A DNA stretch of 64,000 bases from contig JAJFKV010000039.1 in NCBI GenBank assembly GCA_021773055.1, positions 50,699-114,698 on the forward strand, read 5' to 3'. The translations under genes were made by a program, and so were the position numbers. The first letter of the stretch is position 1. Each line of letters opens with the position of its first letter. Origin of the DNA: Woeseiaceae bacterium. GTDB lineage: Bacteria > Pseudomonadota > Gammaproteobacteria > Steroidobacterales > Woeseiaceae. Below the pieces are notes generated by a model. That model did not search any database. It worked only from the letters and a program-made list of their open reading frames with translations, and was not told where the DNA came from. This document shows, one piece after another, positions 1-9,309 of this stretch.

Positions 1-262
1 CCTGCTCATTGAATGCCGGGCCGCGCACTTCCAGTCCTTCATTCAGGACGGTCGTTACTCGGCCGCCAATCTCGAAGCCGATGTTTTCTTCGCGGTAGAG
101 GCCCACCACGCCGGTTAGCGTGCGTTCACGAGCGAAATCCTGCTGCGACAATTCGATAACCGTGACCGGCCGTGTCGGCATTGCCAATCGATCGATCTCT
201 TGTTCGCAGCCGGCTGCAATTACGAGCACGGCGAGCGTCCATAGACGACTACTGGTCTTCAT
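1..262 (-). CDS. RND efflux membrane-fusion protein (HlyD/AcrA type), 5' part only
   Basis: Only the first 87 codons are inside the window; the gene runs off the left edge. The ATG at 262-260 overlaps the stop of the outer-membrane-factor gene by ATGA. The product starts with a lipoprotein signal (hydrophobic stretch ending in AAGC), then a segment typical of periplasmic adaptor N-termini (RPVTVIEL, then a beta-hairpin entry reading IGFEIGGRVTTV). Adaptors of this family bridge an inner-membrane RND pump and an outer-membrane channel; the pump gene is expected just outside the window. The family call rests on the short N-terminus plus the adjacent channel gene. Confidence 0.75.
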   Translation of the reverse strand, partial: MKTSSRLWTLAVLVIAAGCEQEIDRLAMPTRPVTVIELSQQDFARERTLTGVVGLYREENIGFEIGGRVTTVLNEGLEVRGPAFNEQ

Positions 263-1701
263 TGTTGTGCTCCTTCTGCTTGTTCTGTTGCCCAGCCGCC
301 GCCAAGCGCTTTGTAGGTTGCGACAAGATTCAGTGCGACGTCGCCCCTGGTGCCGGCCAATTGATCTTCTTGCCGCACGAGGAAACGCTGCGTGTCCAGC
401 ACTCGCTGATAGGTCGTCGAACCCTGCCGGTACTGGACCAACGCCAATTCAACGGAGCGCCTGGCGTCACCTACGCTATCCGCCAGGTAGCCAACGCGCG
501 TTTGGCTCCGCAGGTATGCGGCCAACGCGTCTTCAACTTCGCGTGCTGCTTCAAGCACGGTGTTTTGGTAGTTGAGTGCAGCTTGTTGGAATCGGGCGTC
601 CTGCGCGCGAACGTTGTTGCGAAGACGGCCGTAATTGAAGATCGGCCAACTGAATCTTGGGCCGACCGTGTAGGCAACGCTGTCGCTCGAAAAAAGATCA
701 CCGCCGTCACCGCTCGATGCGAAACCTATCGAGCCAAACAGCGAGAATCGCGGGTACAAATCTGACTTCGCGATTCCGATGCGGGCACTTTGAGCGGCCG
801 CCTGAAACTCGGCAATACGTACATCCGGACGTCGACGTAGCAGGTCGACCGGGACACCGATTGCGATCTCGGCAGGCGCGGATGGTATTGACGAGTCCTG
901 TTGCAGCAGTTCAGCGAGCTGAGTGGGTGGTTGGCCTATTAATGTGCTGATCGCATGCCTCGTTTGTCGCACACCGGTTTCCAGGCTTGGAATCGATGCT
1001 TCGGTATCACGTAAGAGAGCTCGTGCCTGAGTAACGTCGAGCTCAGTGACCGCACCGTTTTCGAATCGAACTTTGGCAATTCGCAGCGTCTCGTTCTGAA
1101 TCACAACGTTTTCCTGCGCTAATTTCAGACGTGCTTCAAAGGTCCGAAGCAAGATGTAGGCGCGGGCAGTCTCGGCCGTAACTGTCACCAACGTATCGTC
1201 GTAACCGGCAAGTGCACGGCCGTAGTCAGTATCTGCCGCCTCGACACCGCGACGCAAGCGGCCCCAGATGTCGAGCTCCCATGTGGCATCAAGTCCAAAT
1301 CTGTAAGACGAAAACGACTGATCTGCGACCGCTACTTTCGGGGCGTTCTCACTGAGTTCAACGCGGACAGCTTGCCCAGAGACCTGTTGCTGCTGTGGAA
1401 ATCGCAGGCCGCGAGAAATCCCGAGAGCGGCTCGAGCCTCGAGAATCCGGGCGGCTGCGATCTGCACGGGAAGATTCTCCTTGCTCGCAATCTGCACCAG
1501 TCGCTCCAGGGTAGGATCGTCGAAAACAGTCCACCAGGGGCCGTATTCAGCAGGATCCGTGAGCAAGCCGGAATCAATCGACTCGGACCAGGTATCGGCG
1601 GTATCAGCGTCGGGGCGAACATAGTTAGGTCCGACCGCACATCCGGCAGTTAGTACGAGTAGTACACATAGTCGAAGCGTATTTACGATTGATGTCTTCA
1701 T
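259..1701 (-). CDS. RND efflux system outer-membrane factor lipoprotein (NodT/OprM family)
   Basis: 480 aa outer-membrane channel of a tripartite efflux system. It has a lipobox (LVLTAGC) followed by the family signature AVGPNYVRP, and two OEP repeats rich in alpha-hairpin sequence with the typical RRRPDVR and PRFSLFGSIG motifs. The ATG at 1701 is chosen because it puts the signal peptide at the N-terminus; a longer open frame would run into the upstream gene. It overlaps the adaptor gene by 4 bases, so adaptor and channel are probably co-translated. Substrate cannot be told from the sequence. Confidence 0.92.
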   Translation of the reverse strand: MKTSIVNTLRLCVLLVLTAGCAVGPNYVRPDADTADTWSESIDSGLLTDPAEYGPWWTVFDDPTLERLVQIASKENLPVQIAAARILEARAALGISRGLRFPQQQQVSGQAVRVELSENAPKVAVADQSFSSYRFGLDATWELDIWGRLRRGVEAADTDYGRALAGYDDTLVTVTAETARAYILLRTFEARLKLAQENVVIQNETLRIAKVRFENGAVTELDVTQARALLRDTEASIPSLETGVRQTRHAISTLIGQPPTQLAELLQQDSSIPSAPAEIAIGVPVDLLRRRPDVRIAEFQAAAQSARIGIAKSDLYPRFSLFGSIGFASSGDGGDLFSSDSVAYTVGPRFSWPIFNYGRLRNNVRAQDARFQQAALNYQNTVLEAAREVEDALAAYLRSQTRVGYLADSVGDARRSVELALVQYRQGSTTYQRVLDTQRFLVRQEDQLAGTRGDVALNLVATYKALGGGWATEQAEGAQQ

Positions 1702-1735
1702 TAGCTCTACTCTCAGCCTGGTACCTGGGGGCCGA

Positions 1736-2860
1736 TTACCCGGCCAGCAATGCAGGGCTATGGGCATTGGCTGGCCGGTCCGGAACGAATCCCGCAGCCG
1801 AATCATGCGAGTCAACCCATTCCTGGCTGTCGCGGTTCAATGTCGGTGACTTGAGCAACACATGTTCGGCGCGCCGTTCGATCACCTCGGGATTCGCTCC
1901 GAACGTGAACGGGACTTTCATGAAGTTCCAGACTGCTTTCAGCTTGTTGCCGATGGTGCGTACGGCTTCCGGGCGCTCGGCAACGATGCGCCGAGTGATC
2001 GTCTCGAAATTTTCCGCTTGTTCGCCGGTAAGATTTCGGACAACATTATTGGGCGCATCGATCGCGAATGTGCCGCGACGGTACTCTTCGCCGTAAATAA
2101 CCAATTGCGCCACCATCGACGCGGGGAATCTCTGCGAAATGAGCGCCTTCATCACCATCCAATCGGGTGCATCCAGATATTTGACAGTGCGCCCGAGGAC
2201 CTTACCCATGATCGCAGCCATTTCGTTCGGCGATAGCAGCACGGGTCCGGTCGGACGATAAGTGTTACCGGCGTGAGCGACAGGATCGATCAGTGCCGCT
2301 ACTGCGGCGGCGGCGATGTCGTTATTGGATGGTGGCGCGTTTTTCTTTTCATCGCCATCCCCAAGCGGAATCGGCCAAATGCCAAGCTGCGAAACTGTTT
2401 CCAAAACGCCCATGAAATAGTTTTCGGCAAACCAGCCAACATTGATAACCGTTAGCGTCGTATTTGGCAGCTGTTTCAAGAGTTGCTCGTTCATCCAGAG
2501 TTCGCGCGACACAATCGACGGGTGGTTCGCCGCTGCGGTCCACTGCGTCAGCATGACGACGTGCTCGAGCTTGGCCTCCTTAGCCGCGATAGTGAAAACC
2601 GCGCCAGCATGCAACGTATTGGTTTGCGTCGGCGAGCATTGATAAGCGCGCTGTACACCGGTCATGGCCTTGCGCATGTCAGCGATCGAGTACACATCGC
2701 CAACGAAGATCTCGGCGCCGGCATCTTCAAGCCGCTTTGCACGATGGTCATAACTGCGCACGAAAGCACGAACCGGGAATCCGTAATCCAGCAGTTGCAG
2801 TGTCGCGGGTAGACCGGTTTTCCCGGCCGCGCTCGTTACGAGTATTTTGGGTGTGGACAT
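1736..2860 (-). CDS. NmrA-like NAD(P)-binding protein
   Basis: 374 aa Rossmann-fold protein of the NmrA/atypical SDR group. The dinucleotide-binding loop is near the N-terminus (ILVTSAAGKTG, residues 6-16), followed by RAFVRSYDHRAKRLEDAGAE, where Arg after the second strand suggests NADPH. There is no SDR YxxxK pair in the usual place, so it may be a redox sensor or a reductase of quinone/azo type. The C-terminal ~80 residues are longer than in typical NmrA-like proteins and end in a low-complexity tail. It lies 34 bases upstream of the efflux genes on the same strand and may be co-transcribed with them. Confidence 0.75.
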   Translation of the reverse strand: MSTPKILVTSAAGKTGLPATLQLLDYGFPVRAFVRSYDHRAKRLEDAGAEIFVGDVYSIADMRKAMTGVQRAYQCSPTQTNTLHAGAVFTIAAKEAKLEHVVMLTQWTAAANHPSIVSRELWMNEQLLKQLPNTTLTVINVGWFAENYFMGVLETVSQLGIWPIPLGDGDEKKNAPPSNNDIAAAAVAALIDPVAHAGNTYRPTGPVLLSPNEMAAIMGKVLGRTVKYLDAPDWMVMKALISQRFPASMVAQLVIYGEEYRRGTFAIDAPNNVVRNLTGEQAENFETITRRIVAERPEAVRTIGNKLKAVWNFMKVPFTFGANPEVIERRAEHVLLKSPTLNRDSQEWVDSHDSAAGFVPDRPANAHSPALLAG

Positions 2861-2931
2861 GATCGATCTCCTTGAGTAGTGAGGTTCGGATAGACCGCGC
2901 TGTGCGGCTTTCCTTTGTCTGCCATAATTAA

Positions 2932-2948
2932 GTGAGAGCGGCCCTCAC
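2932..2948. promoter_or_regulatory. Inverted repeat in divergent promoter region
   Basis: GTGAG-N7-CTCAC lies in the 173-base region between the divergent NmrA-like gene (start 2860) and the TolB/TPR regulator (start 3034). It is a candidate operator because of its place and symmetry only; short repeats of this size can occur by chance. Confidence 0.3.
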
Positions 2949-3033
2949 AGAAGTCGGTAACGGTTAGTAACCTTGGTCGATAATCGGTGATGTCTTAATA
3001 AAATCAAATAGTTGCGAGCGCTGAGTCATCCAA

Positions 3034-4650
3034 ATGACGGAAAATATCAGCAACTGGGGCGACCAGGAGGAGGGCGAGATCCGGGATCAGTTAGGTACTG
3101 TTCTCGAAAGCGCGTTGTTTGCTCACGCTGAGCGCCAGGCTCGGTTTCTGAAGTTTGTCGTTGACGAGACCCTGGCTGGTCGCGCGGATCGAATCAATCA
3201 GTATGCGATTGCCGTAGACGTTTTCGATCGTGATGAGACTTTTGATCCGGCGATTGATGCAATTGTTCGGGTCGAGGCGGGGCGGCTGCGCTCAAAGCTC
3301 CTGGAGTATTACGCTGATTTGGGTCGCGACGACCCGATCCGCATCGAGTTGCCGAAACGAAGCTATGCGGCAACATTCCGACACACATTCGGCAGTGACA
3401 ACTCGGGATCGGCCGGGGACGCGAAATTCGATCGCGAGGTTTCTTCAAAAATCGATTCGGCAAGGTCCGCTCTGCTAGCCGACCCGATGATCGCTGTCTT
3501 GCCATTCGTCAACATGAGTCCCGATCCGGAGCAGGAGTACTTCGCCGATGGCATCACGGAAGACCTGATCACGGATCTTTCCAAGCTTCCCGGGATTGCT
3601 GTGATTTCCCGGCATTCCACATTCACCTATAAAAACAGTGATGTGACCGTGCAGCAGGTGTGCGAAGAACTTGGTTCAAATCTCGTGCTGGAAGGCAGCG
3701 TGCGAAAAGTCGGAGACAAGGTGCGCATTACGGCACAACTTATCGAGGGATCCAGTGGCCAGCACCTGTGGGCGCAACGCTACGATCGCAATCTCGAAAA
3801 CATATTCGAGATTCAGGACGAGGTGAATCAAAAGATCGTCAGCGCCTGCAGTGTGCAATTGTCGGACGGCGAACGCCAGGGTCTGAATCGACGAGGGACA
3901 GAAGTCATTGACGCCTATGACTACGTCCTGCGCGGCATGAAGGAAACACAGGCGAATACCATGGAAGGGTCGGCGCGAGCCCGGTACTGTTTCGAAAGCG
4001 CGCTCCAGTTGGATCCAGACTACGCGGCGGCGTACGCGCGCCTGGCGCTCAACTACCTATTTCGCTGGATTCAAAATTGGAGCGATTCCAAAGAGGACTC
4101 CCTTGATAAGGGACTTGAGTTTGCTCTCAAGGCTGTCGCCGTCGACAGCCGGCTTGCGATGGCACATGCAGCCTTGTCCTGGGCTCACCTGTGGCAGGGT
4201 GAACACGATAAGGCGATAGCCGCGGGCAGGCTTGCAATTGATCTGGACCCGGACGACGTTCTCGCACTCGAGCGTCTTGCAATGAGCATGATCTTCTCGG
4301 GCGATGCTGAGTCGAGCCTGGATTTGATCGAAAAGGCCAGACGGCTCAATCCAAATTTCACCTACGATTTCGTACACGGCCTGGCCATGTTCATGATGTC
4401 GAATTACGCTGAGGCGATCGAAAGTACTCAACGTAGCTTCGATGTGAGCCCTAATTTTGTGCCTGCAGGTTTGTATCTTGCCGCCAGTCACGCACTGGCA
4501 GGTAATCATGAAAGGGCTGAGGCCACCGTTGCAAAGATCAGGCAGGCCAATCCGTCCTATCAACTGTCCGATGGATTTCTTACGCAGTTCAAAAATTCAG
4601 AGGACCGCGAGCGTTTCACCGGCGGCCTGCGACAGGCCGGGCTTACGTAG
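3034..4650 (+). CDS. TolB-like/TPR regulatory protein with N-terminal DNA-binding-like domain
   Basis: 538 aa, no signal peptide. Residues ~15-115 form the charged domain found in front of many adenylate-cyclase-like TPR proteins (INQYAIAVDVFDR, FDPAIDAIVRVEAGRLR). Residues ~145-285 match the TolB/FlgO-like domain of CadC/adenylate-cyclase-type proteins (IAVLPFVNMSPDPEQEYFADG, then LVLEGSVRK and LWAQRYDR). The C-terminal half is made of TPR-like helical repeats. Proteins with this layout are probable cytoplasmic regulators, but the ligand and targets are unknown. Divergent from the NmrA-like gene, so it may regulate that promoter (inference). Confidence 0.7.
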   Translation: MTENISNWGDQEEGEIRDQLGTVLESALFAHAERQARFLKFVVDETLAGRADRINQYAIAVDVFDRDETFDPAIDAIVRVEAGRLRSKLLEYYADLGRDDPIRIELPKRSYAATFRHTFGSDNSGSAGDAKFDREVSSKIDSARSALLADPMIAVLPFVNMSPDPEQEYFADGITEDLITDLSKLPGIAVISRHSTFTYKNSDVTVQQVCEELGSNLVLEGSVRKVGDKVRITAQLIEGSSGQHLWAQRYDRNLENIFEIQDEVNQKIVSACSVQLSDGERQGLNRRGTEVIDAYDYVLRGMKETQANTMEGSARARYCFESALQLDPDYAAAYARLALNYLFRWIQNWSDSKEDSLDKGLEFALKAVAVDSRLAMAHAALSWAHLWQGEHDKAIAAGRLAIDLDPDDVLALERLAMSMIFSGDAESSLDLIEKARRLNPNFTYDFVHGLAMFMMSNYAEAIESTQRSFDVSPNFVPAGLYLAASHALAGNHERAEATVAKIRQANPSYQLSDGFLTQFKNSEDRERFTGGLRQAGLT

Positions 4651-4681
4651 ACTGAATCGAAGCCCCTATCTACAGATCGCC

Positions 4682-5659
4682 TCAGCCACCTACAGAAATT
4701 ACCACCGTCCCTAATCTCCGTTCTGTTTCAACACGCCGGTGTGCTTGCGCTGCTTCCTCCATTGGGTAGATCTTGTCGACAGTTGCGGCAATCTCGCCTG
4801 CCTCAATCATTCGCTTTAGTTCAAGTAGTTCTTCCTCTTTTTCACCGGCAAACGCAAAAAGAACCTTTCGGTCGCCGAACCGCGAAGTTACCGGAGACCT
4901 CAGCATGTCACTGAGCTTCGGGTTGGCCATAACATAGCGACCGCCCGGCTTGAGTGCTCGAACGCAACTGGAATAGGACGTCCCCGCGACCATACTGAAA
5001 ATCACGTCATAGGTGTGGCCACGCTTCAAAAAGTCTTCCCTGGTGTAGTCCACAAAATGATCTGCACCGATGTCCCTCAACATCGTTTCCTTGATCCCGC
5101 TATCAACTGCCGTGACCTCAGCGCCCATCGCCTTTGCGATCTGCACCGCGAACGTACCGATGCTCCCACCTGCGCCGTTAATGAGCACCTTGTCTCCTTG
5201 CTGAACGCCAGCTTTGCGCATGAAGTGCAAAGCATTCAGGCCACCCAAAGGCACCGAGGCGGCCTCCGCGAACGACATGTTGACGGGCATGGTCACCATC
5301 GTGCAGCTGTCCGCGATGCAGAGATGCTCAGCGTACGCACCCATCCGCAGGCCAGCACCCCCAAAGACGTCTTGTCCGGTCTGAAATCTGCTGACATCGT
5401 TGCCCGTCGCCTCGACTACACCAGCGAAATAGTTACCAAGGATCGGGTTGCGCGGCTTTCTGAGGCCGAGCGCTATCCGGAGGGGCAGCCAAAACCAGCT
5501 CACGGCAAACTTGAAACTGCGCATCTCGCAGTCCGCTTTCGTGGCTTCGACAGCGCGCACGCTGATCAGAACCTGATCCGCTTCTGGCCTGGGCTTCTGC
5601 ACGTCTTCCACGTGAAGAACATCCGGGCCGCCATACTCTTCGTAAACGATCGCTTTCAT
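4682..5659 (-). CDS. Zinc-independent MDR oxidoreductase (quinone oxidoreductase-like)
   Basis: 325 aa medium-chain dehydrogenase/reductase. The N-terminus MKAIVYEEYGGPDVLHVEDV is the usual GroES-like opening of quinone-oxidoreductase-type MDRs. The nucleotide site is VLINGAGGSIGTFAVQIAKA (residues ~154-173). The cysteine/histidine ligands of zinc alcohol dehydrogenases are not present at the expected positions. Likely an NADPH-dependent quinone or enone reductase. It is a single gene on the minus strand, 84 bases after the aminotransferase stop. Confidence 0.8.
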   Translation of the reverse strand: MKAIVYEEYGGPDVLHVEDVQKPRPEADQVLISVRAVEATKADCEMRSFKFAVSWFWLPLRIALGLRKPRNPILGNYFAGVVEATGNDVSRFQTGQDVFGGAGLRMGAYAEHLCIADSCTMVTMPVNMSFAEAASVPLGGLNALHFMRKAGVQQGDKVLINGAGGSIGTFAVQIAKAMGAEVTAVDSGIKETMLRDIGADHFVDYTREDFLKRGHTYDVIFSMVAGTSYSSCVRALKPGGRYVMANPKLSDMLRSPVTSRFGDRKVLFAFAGEKEEELLELKRMIEAGEIAATVDKIYPMEEAAQAHRRVETERRLGTVVISVGG

Positions 5660-5743
5660 TTGCTTCTCTCAAGTCGACTCGGCGCGCCAATCGTCGATGC
5701 GAATAATCGTTGAATTCGGATCGATATTCAGTGCGATTCAACA

Positions 5744-7150
5744 TTAGAAGCCTGCTACGCCACTCGGATAGGCCGCCGCATCGCCCTCTGTGTGGCCGTG
5801 TTCCTCAACGTAGCGGATCGCATCTTCCATGATCTCGAGTCCTTCGCGAAGCACAGACTCATCCATGTTGAGCGCGGGATACAATCGAATCGTGTCTTCA
5901 TGATCGGAAAGCGCCCATGCGCCGTTTTCGAGCATCTTTCCGCGCACAGCTCGCGCTGTCCACCAATCCTTTTCATCAACGCCCGCGTTCTCCGGCTTGC
6001 CGAAGCTCACACCGAGTAGTAAGCCGTTGCCACGCGCCTGGCGCACAATACTGTAGCGTTCCCATTCACGCATTATTCCGGCTGCGATATTGCCGAGTCG
6101 TTTCGCGTGCGCGACGATATGGTCTCGTTCGAAGATTTCCAGTGTCCTGATCGCTGCCGCGCACCCTGCAGGTGTTCCGGCGAAGGTCGAGCCGGAGGCG
6201 AATGCAGTGTTGTCGCCCATGATTTCATCTCGCGCGGAGATTCCGCACAGTGGTGCAATACCGCCGGACAGGTTTTTTCCGTACACGAGAATATCGGGTA
6301 CGACGTCATAATGATCGATACCCCACATTCGGCCAGTACGACCCAGCCCCGTCAGTACTTCGTCGGAGATCATCAACCAGTCGTTCTTGTCACAGATCTC
6401 CCGAATGCCACGTAAGAAACGCGTTGACGGAATCCAGTTACCGCCTTCGGCGAGACCCGGCTCGACAAGGATGCCCGCGATGTTGTTACGTGCTGCAATA
6501 CTGGAAGGAATGTGGTTGTCCAGATACCAAAGGCAATACTCGGTGTACTGATCCTCGTCCATTCCGGCTGGGATGTGATCACTGTATGGATAAGGTGCCT
6601 TGATAACGCCGCCGCCCCAGCCTTCGAGATAGGTGCTGTAACCGCCATCGAGCCCGCTCAGTATCTTCGTGCCGATGCCCATGCCGTGATAGGAAGAACT
6701 GAAGGTGATGATGTAACGTCGCTTCGTGTGCGTGAGAGCGAGGTGGACAGCCGCTTCGGCCGCCTCGGTGCCCGACACCTCGTAACTCGTCCGTGGCAGC
6801 GCCTTGCCCGGCATAATGTTGGCAAGCATTTCAGCCAGGTCATAGCGCAAAGGGTGGTCATAATGAAAACCAAAGCGCCGGTTAGCGGCTTCTACGACCT
6901 CGAGGATCTCGGGATGACAGTTGCCGAGCGGGTTTGTCGCCCAACCATTCTGGAAATCGATGTAGCGATTGCCGTCCAGGTCCCAGACGAAATCGCCCTC
7001 CGCCTTATCAATAACAATCTGCCGTACCGGACGAAAACCGCGTTGCCCGGCTCGCTCCATTTCGGCATCGAACCGCAAGCCGTTCCTGAAAAGCGGAATG
7101 CCGCGTTCGAGTGCCGCGCGCGTTTTGGGCCCCGGGAACTTGTGATCCAT
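5744..7150 (-). CDS. Class III aminotransferase (glutamate-1-semialdehyde aminomutase-like)
   Basis: 468 aa PLP enzyme. Key parts: YEVSGTEAAEAAVHLAL (phosphate-binding region), FSSSYHG, the ISDEV aspartate (about D263) and the PLP lysine in VYGKNLSGG (about K292). The order and spacing are those of the GSA-aminomutase/beta-aminotransferase subgroup, but the sequence does not look like a housekeeping HemL, so the substrate is open. The start at 7150 is preferred over an ATG 42 bases upstream because it has a GAGG 11 bases before it and gives a normal N-terminus. Confidence 0.82.
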   Translation of the reverse strand: MDHKFPGPKTRAALERGIPLFRNGLRFDAEMERAGQRGFRPVRQIVIDKAEGDFVWDLDGNRYIDFQNGWATNPLGNCHPEILEVVEAANRRFGFHYDHPLRYDLAEMLANIMPGKALPRTSYEVSGTEAAEAAVHLALTHTKRRYIITFSSSYHGMGIGTKILSGLDGGYSTYLEGWGGGVIKAPYPYSDHIPAGMDEDQYTEYCLWYLDNHIPSSIAARNNIAGILVEPGLAEGGNWIPSTRFLRGIREICDKNDWLMISDEVLTGLGRTGRMWGIDHYDVVPDILVYGKNLSGGIAPLCGISARDEIMGDNTAFASGSTFAGTPAGCAAAIRTLEIFERDHIVAHAKRLGNIAAGIMREWERYSIVRQARGNGLLLGVSFGKPENAGVDEKDWWTARAVRGKMLENGAWALSDHEDTIRLYPALNMDESVLREGLEIMEDAIRYVEEHGHTEGDAAAYPSGVAGF

Positions 7151-7360
7151 GACATGCAGCCTCGAAACTACTAATGCCCTCAATTTTGGCACATAAGCAT
7201 CGAAAAGAAGAAATAATACCGGCGCTCACCGAAACATAACCGCCATCATCCCGGTTATGGGTAAGCTCGACTAAATTGGTTCCCGGAAGCGTCCTGAGGC
7301 ATCGCGGTGTCCTGGGTTGCTTCGCGAATCGATCCGCCCCTGACCACCAACCCTATTGGG

Positions 7361-8296
7361 CTATATGTCGTTAAGCGCACTCCGAAATTCCTCAGGGACG
7401 CACCCGCGCACCAACTCGAAAAAAAGCTCGACGTCATCGCCTCTTTTGAAAGAGTGTCGCCAGGCAAGCACGATTTTCCTGCCGTACTGTCTCTTGCCGC
7501 CAAGCTGTCTATAGCGAATTAGCTCGGTAAGGGGTGGGCTTGAGCCAACCGCGAGGGACGGCAAAAGCGTATAACCAGCACCGGTGGCAACCATGTGCCG
7601 AAGCGTCTCCAATGTCATGGCGTGCAAACGCTGGCGACTTTGCCGCTGTTTGGCGGGACATACATCCAGTGCCTGACCAGTCAGACAGTGACCATCCTGC
7701 AACAAGACCATGTCACTACCGCAAAGGTCCCTCGCATTTACGTCCTTTCGCGATGCAAGTTCGTGATCAAGCGGGACAGCCAGGACAAATGGCTCATAAA
7801 ACAGGTCCATCTCCTTCAGGCCCGTGGCATTAAGTGGCGCCGCCGCAATAATCAGGTCAAGTGAGCCAGCTTGCAGAGATGGTATTAGCGATTCGGTCAG
7901 ACCTTCGTGCAGGATCAGCTCCAAATTCGGATAAGCCTTGCGGAGACGTGGAAGTACCAGAGGCATAAGGTACGGGCCCAAGGTCGAAATAATTCCGACG
8001 CGCAAGTGGCCGCGAAGAGGCTCACGGGATGTTGATATTATCTCGTCAAAATCGGCAGTTTCATCCAATAATTCGCGGGCTTTTTGAACTAACCTCTCCC
8101 CGACGGGCGTTACTCTAAACGCCCGATTACCTCGTTCGAACAATTCGACATCAAGTGTTGCCTCAATACGTTTGATGCGTTCACTCAGGGCCGGCTGCGT
8201 TATAGCGCAGGCCTCCGCAGCGCGGCTGATCGAGCCACTTTCGGCCACTGCAACGATGTACTTGAGATCTCGAAACCCCAGGTTTTGAATGCTCAT
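7361..8296 (-). CDS. oxyR: OxyR-type LysR-family peroxide-responsive regulator
   Basis: 311 aa LysR-type regulator: winged helix in residues 1-65 (GSISRAAEACAITQPALSERIKRIE), then the periplasmic-binding-protein-like sensor domain. The sensor contains DGHCLTGQALDVC, with C204 and C213 nine residues apart, the same spacing as the redox pair C199/C208 of E. coli OxyR. This strongly suggests a peroxide sensor working through an intramolecular disulfide. Its start is 73 bases downstream of the anti-sigma gene stop on the same strand, so it may be read from the sigma-factor transcript as well as from its own promoter. Confidence 0.87.
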   Translation of the reverse strand: MSIQNLGFRDLKYIVAVAESGSISRAAEACAITQPALSERIKRIEATLDVELFERGNRAFRVTPVGERLVQKARELLDETADFDEIISTSREPLRGHLRVGIISTLGPYLMPLVLPRLRKAYPNLELILHEGLTESLIPSLQAGSLDLIIAAAPLNATGLKEMDLFYEPFVLAVPLDHELASRKDVNARDLCGSDMVLLQDGHCLTGQALDVCPAKQRQSRQRLHAMTLETLRHMVATGAGYTLLPSLAVGSSPPLTELIRYRQLGGKRQYGRKIVLAWRHSFKRGDDVELFFELVRGCVPEEFRSALNDI

Positions 8297-8332
8297 AGGA
8301 AAGTCCGATGGGCTTACCAGAAAAAGTCTATT

Positions 8333-8348
8333 AGACCCTATGCGGTCT
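8333..8348. promoter_or_regulatory. Inverted repeat upstream of the OxyR-like gene
   Basis: AGACC-N6-GGTCT lies about 37-52 bases before the OxyR-like start codon, where an autoregulatory site would be expected. It does not clearly match the four-ATAG OxyR consensus, so it is only a candidate operator. Confidence 0.25.
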
Positions 8349-8369
8349 CTGCTCTAAGGTCAATGCAGC

Positions 8370-8681
8370 TTAGTGCTCTCGCGCATCAAGGATCGCCTTG
8401 ATGAGGTCCTCGGGCACTTCTTCCAGTACGGCATCATTCGGAAGCGCCGATATTGCACGGGTAATTTCTCTGGTGCGCTCATAGGCCGCCAGATATTCGC
8501 GACATTCGCGGCAAAGCCGCAAGTGCCACTCAAAAACAGACTTCTGCTTTGTCGAAAGTTCATCGTCAAGGTAGCTCAGCACGAAGTCCTCAAACTCCTT
8601 ACAGGTGATCATGCGATGCACATGTCTGAGAAAAAGGCCCTTAAGCCAACGTCTAAGACTCCTCTTGTGTGTATGGCTCAT
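8370..8681 (-). CDS. Soluble zinc-binding anti-sigma factor (ZAS/zf-HC2)
   Basis: 103 aa, no membrane segment. It carries the zinc anti-sigma signature: C27 in MITCKEFE, then H53-x3-C57-x2-C60 in FEWHLRLCREC. Proteins of this family hold an ECF sigma factor inactive, and in several cases release it on oxidation of the zinc site. The start at 8681 has a strong GGAGG 8 bases upstream and overlaps the sigma-factor stop by ATGA, which explains the basic 23-residue extension before the zinc domain. The partner is almost certainly the adjacent sigma factor. Confidence 0.88.
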   Translation of the reverse strand: MSHTHKRSLRRWLKGLFLRHVHRMITCKEFEDFVLSYLDDELSTKQKSVFEWHLRLCRECREYLAAYERTREITRAISALPNDAVLEEVPEDLIKAILDAREH

Positions 8682-9262
8682 AGATATACCTCCCCGCGAA
8701 GGACGGGCTCGAGTAAACCCTTAAGTGCGGAACGGGCACGGTGTAAACGGACCTTCACATTGCTTATGGAAATGTCCAACATCCCGGCGACCTCAGCGGT
8801 GTCGTATCCCTCGACGTCGCGAAGCTGCAAAACAACTCGGTATGAATCCGGTAACGCGTCGATAGCCTCGCTGACCATCAAGCGAAGGTCGCTGCGCTCA
8901 AGCACCTCCTGCAGCGTTGTCAGGTTGTGCCAGGGAGCCTCAATACGACAATCAAGTCGATCAAATTCCGGCAAATGTTCATCGATCGACTGTTCGGCGC
9001 GGCGCTTGACCTGGCGAATTTTCGTAATCGACGCATTCACCGTAATCCGATGCAGCCAGGTCTTCAGACTCGAGCGTCCCTCGAAGTCGGGCAGTCCTTT
9101 AAACGCTGCCATGAACGCCTCTTGTACGACATCCTCGGCCAGCCCTCGGTCGCGCAATAGTCGTTCCGCCAACGCCAGCATCCAAGCAATATTGTCGCGC
9201 ACCAACTGTTCGGTTTCTGCCAGCTGGTGGGGTTCTTGTGCTCCGGAATCTATTGGTTTCAT
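8678..9262 (-). CDS. ECF-type RNA polymerase sigma factor
   Basis: 194 aa group 4 sigma-70 factor. Region 2 contains AEDVVQEAFMAAFKGLPDFE and TWLHRITVNA; region 4 contains LPDSYRVVLQLRDVEGY followed by the helix-turn-helix (DTAEVAGMLDISISNVKVRLHRAR). Translationally coupled to the anti-sigma gene. It diverges from the ten-gene unit starting at 9310, with only 47 bases between the start codons, so that unit is the most likely target of this sigma factor (inference from layout; no consensus promoter could be fixed). Confidence 0.93.
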   Translation of the reverse strand: MKPIDSGAQEPHQLAETEQLVRDNIAWMLALAERLLRDRGLAEDVVQEAFMAAFKGLPDFEGRSSLKTWLHRITVNASITKIRQVKRRAEQSIDEHLPEFDRLDCRIEAPWHNLTTLQEVLERSDLRLMVSEAIDALPDSYRVVLQLRDVEGYDTAEVAGMLDISISNVKVRLHRARSALKGLLEPVLRGEVYL

Positions 9263-9309
9263 AAAGTTAATTACTGCCCGGTGTAACCAATCGCCAATGG
9301 CGAGCGTCT

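Noticed and set aside
120..765. Plus-strand frames at the left edge
   Set aside because: Antisense to the RND adaptor and channel genes, which overlap properly on the minus strand.
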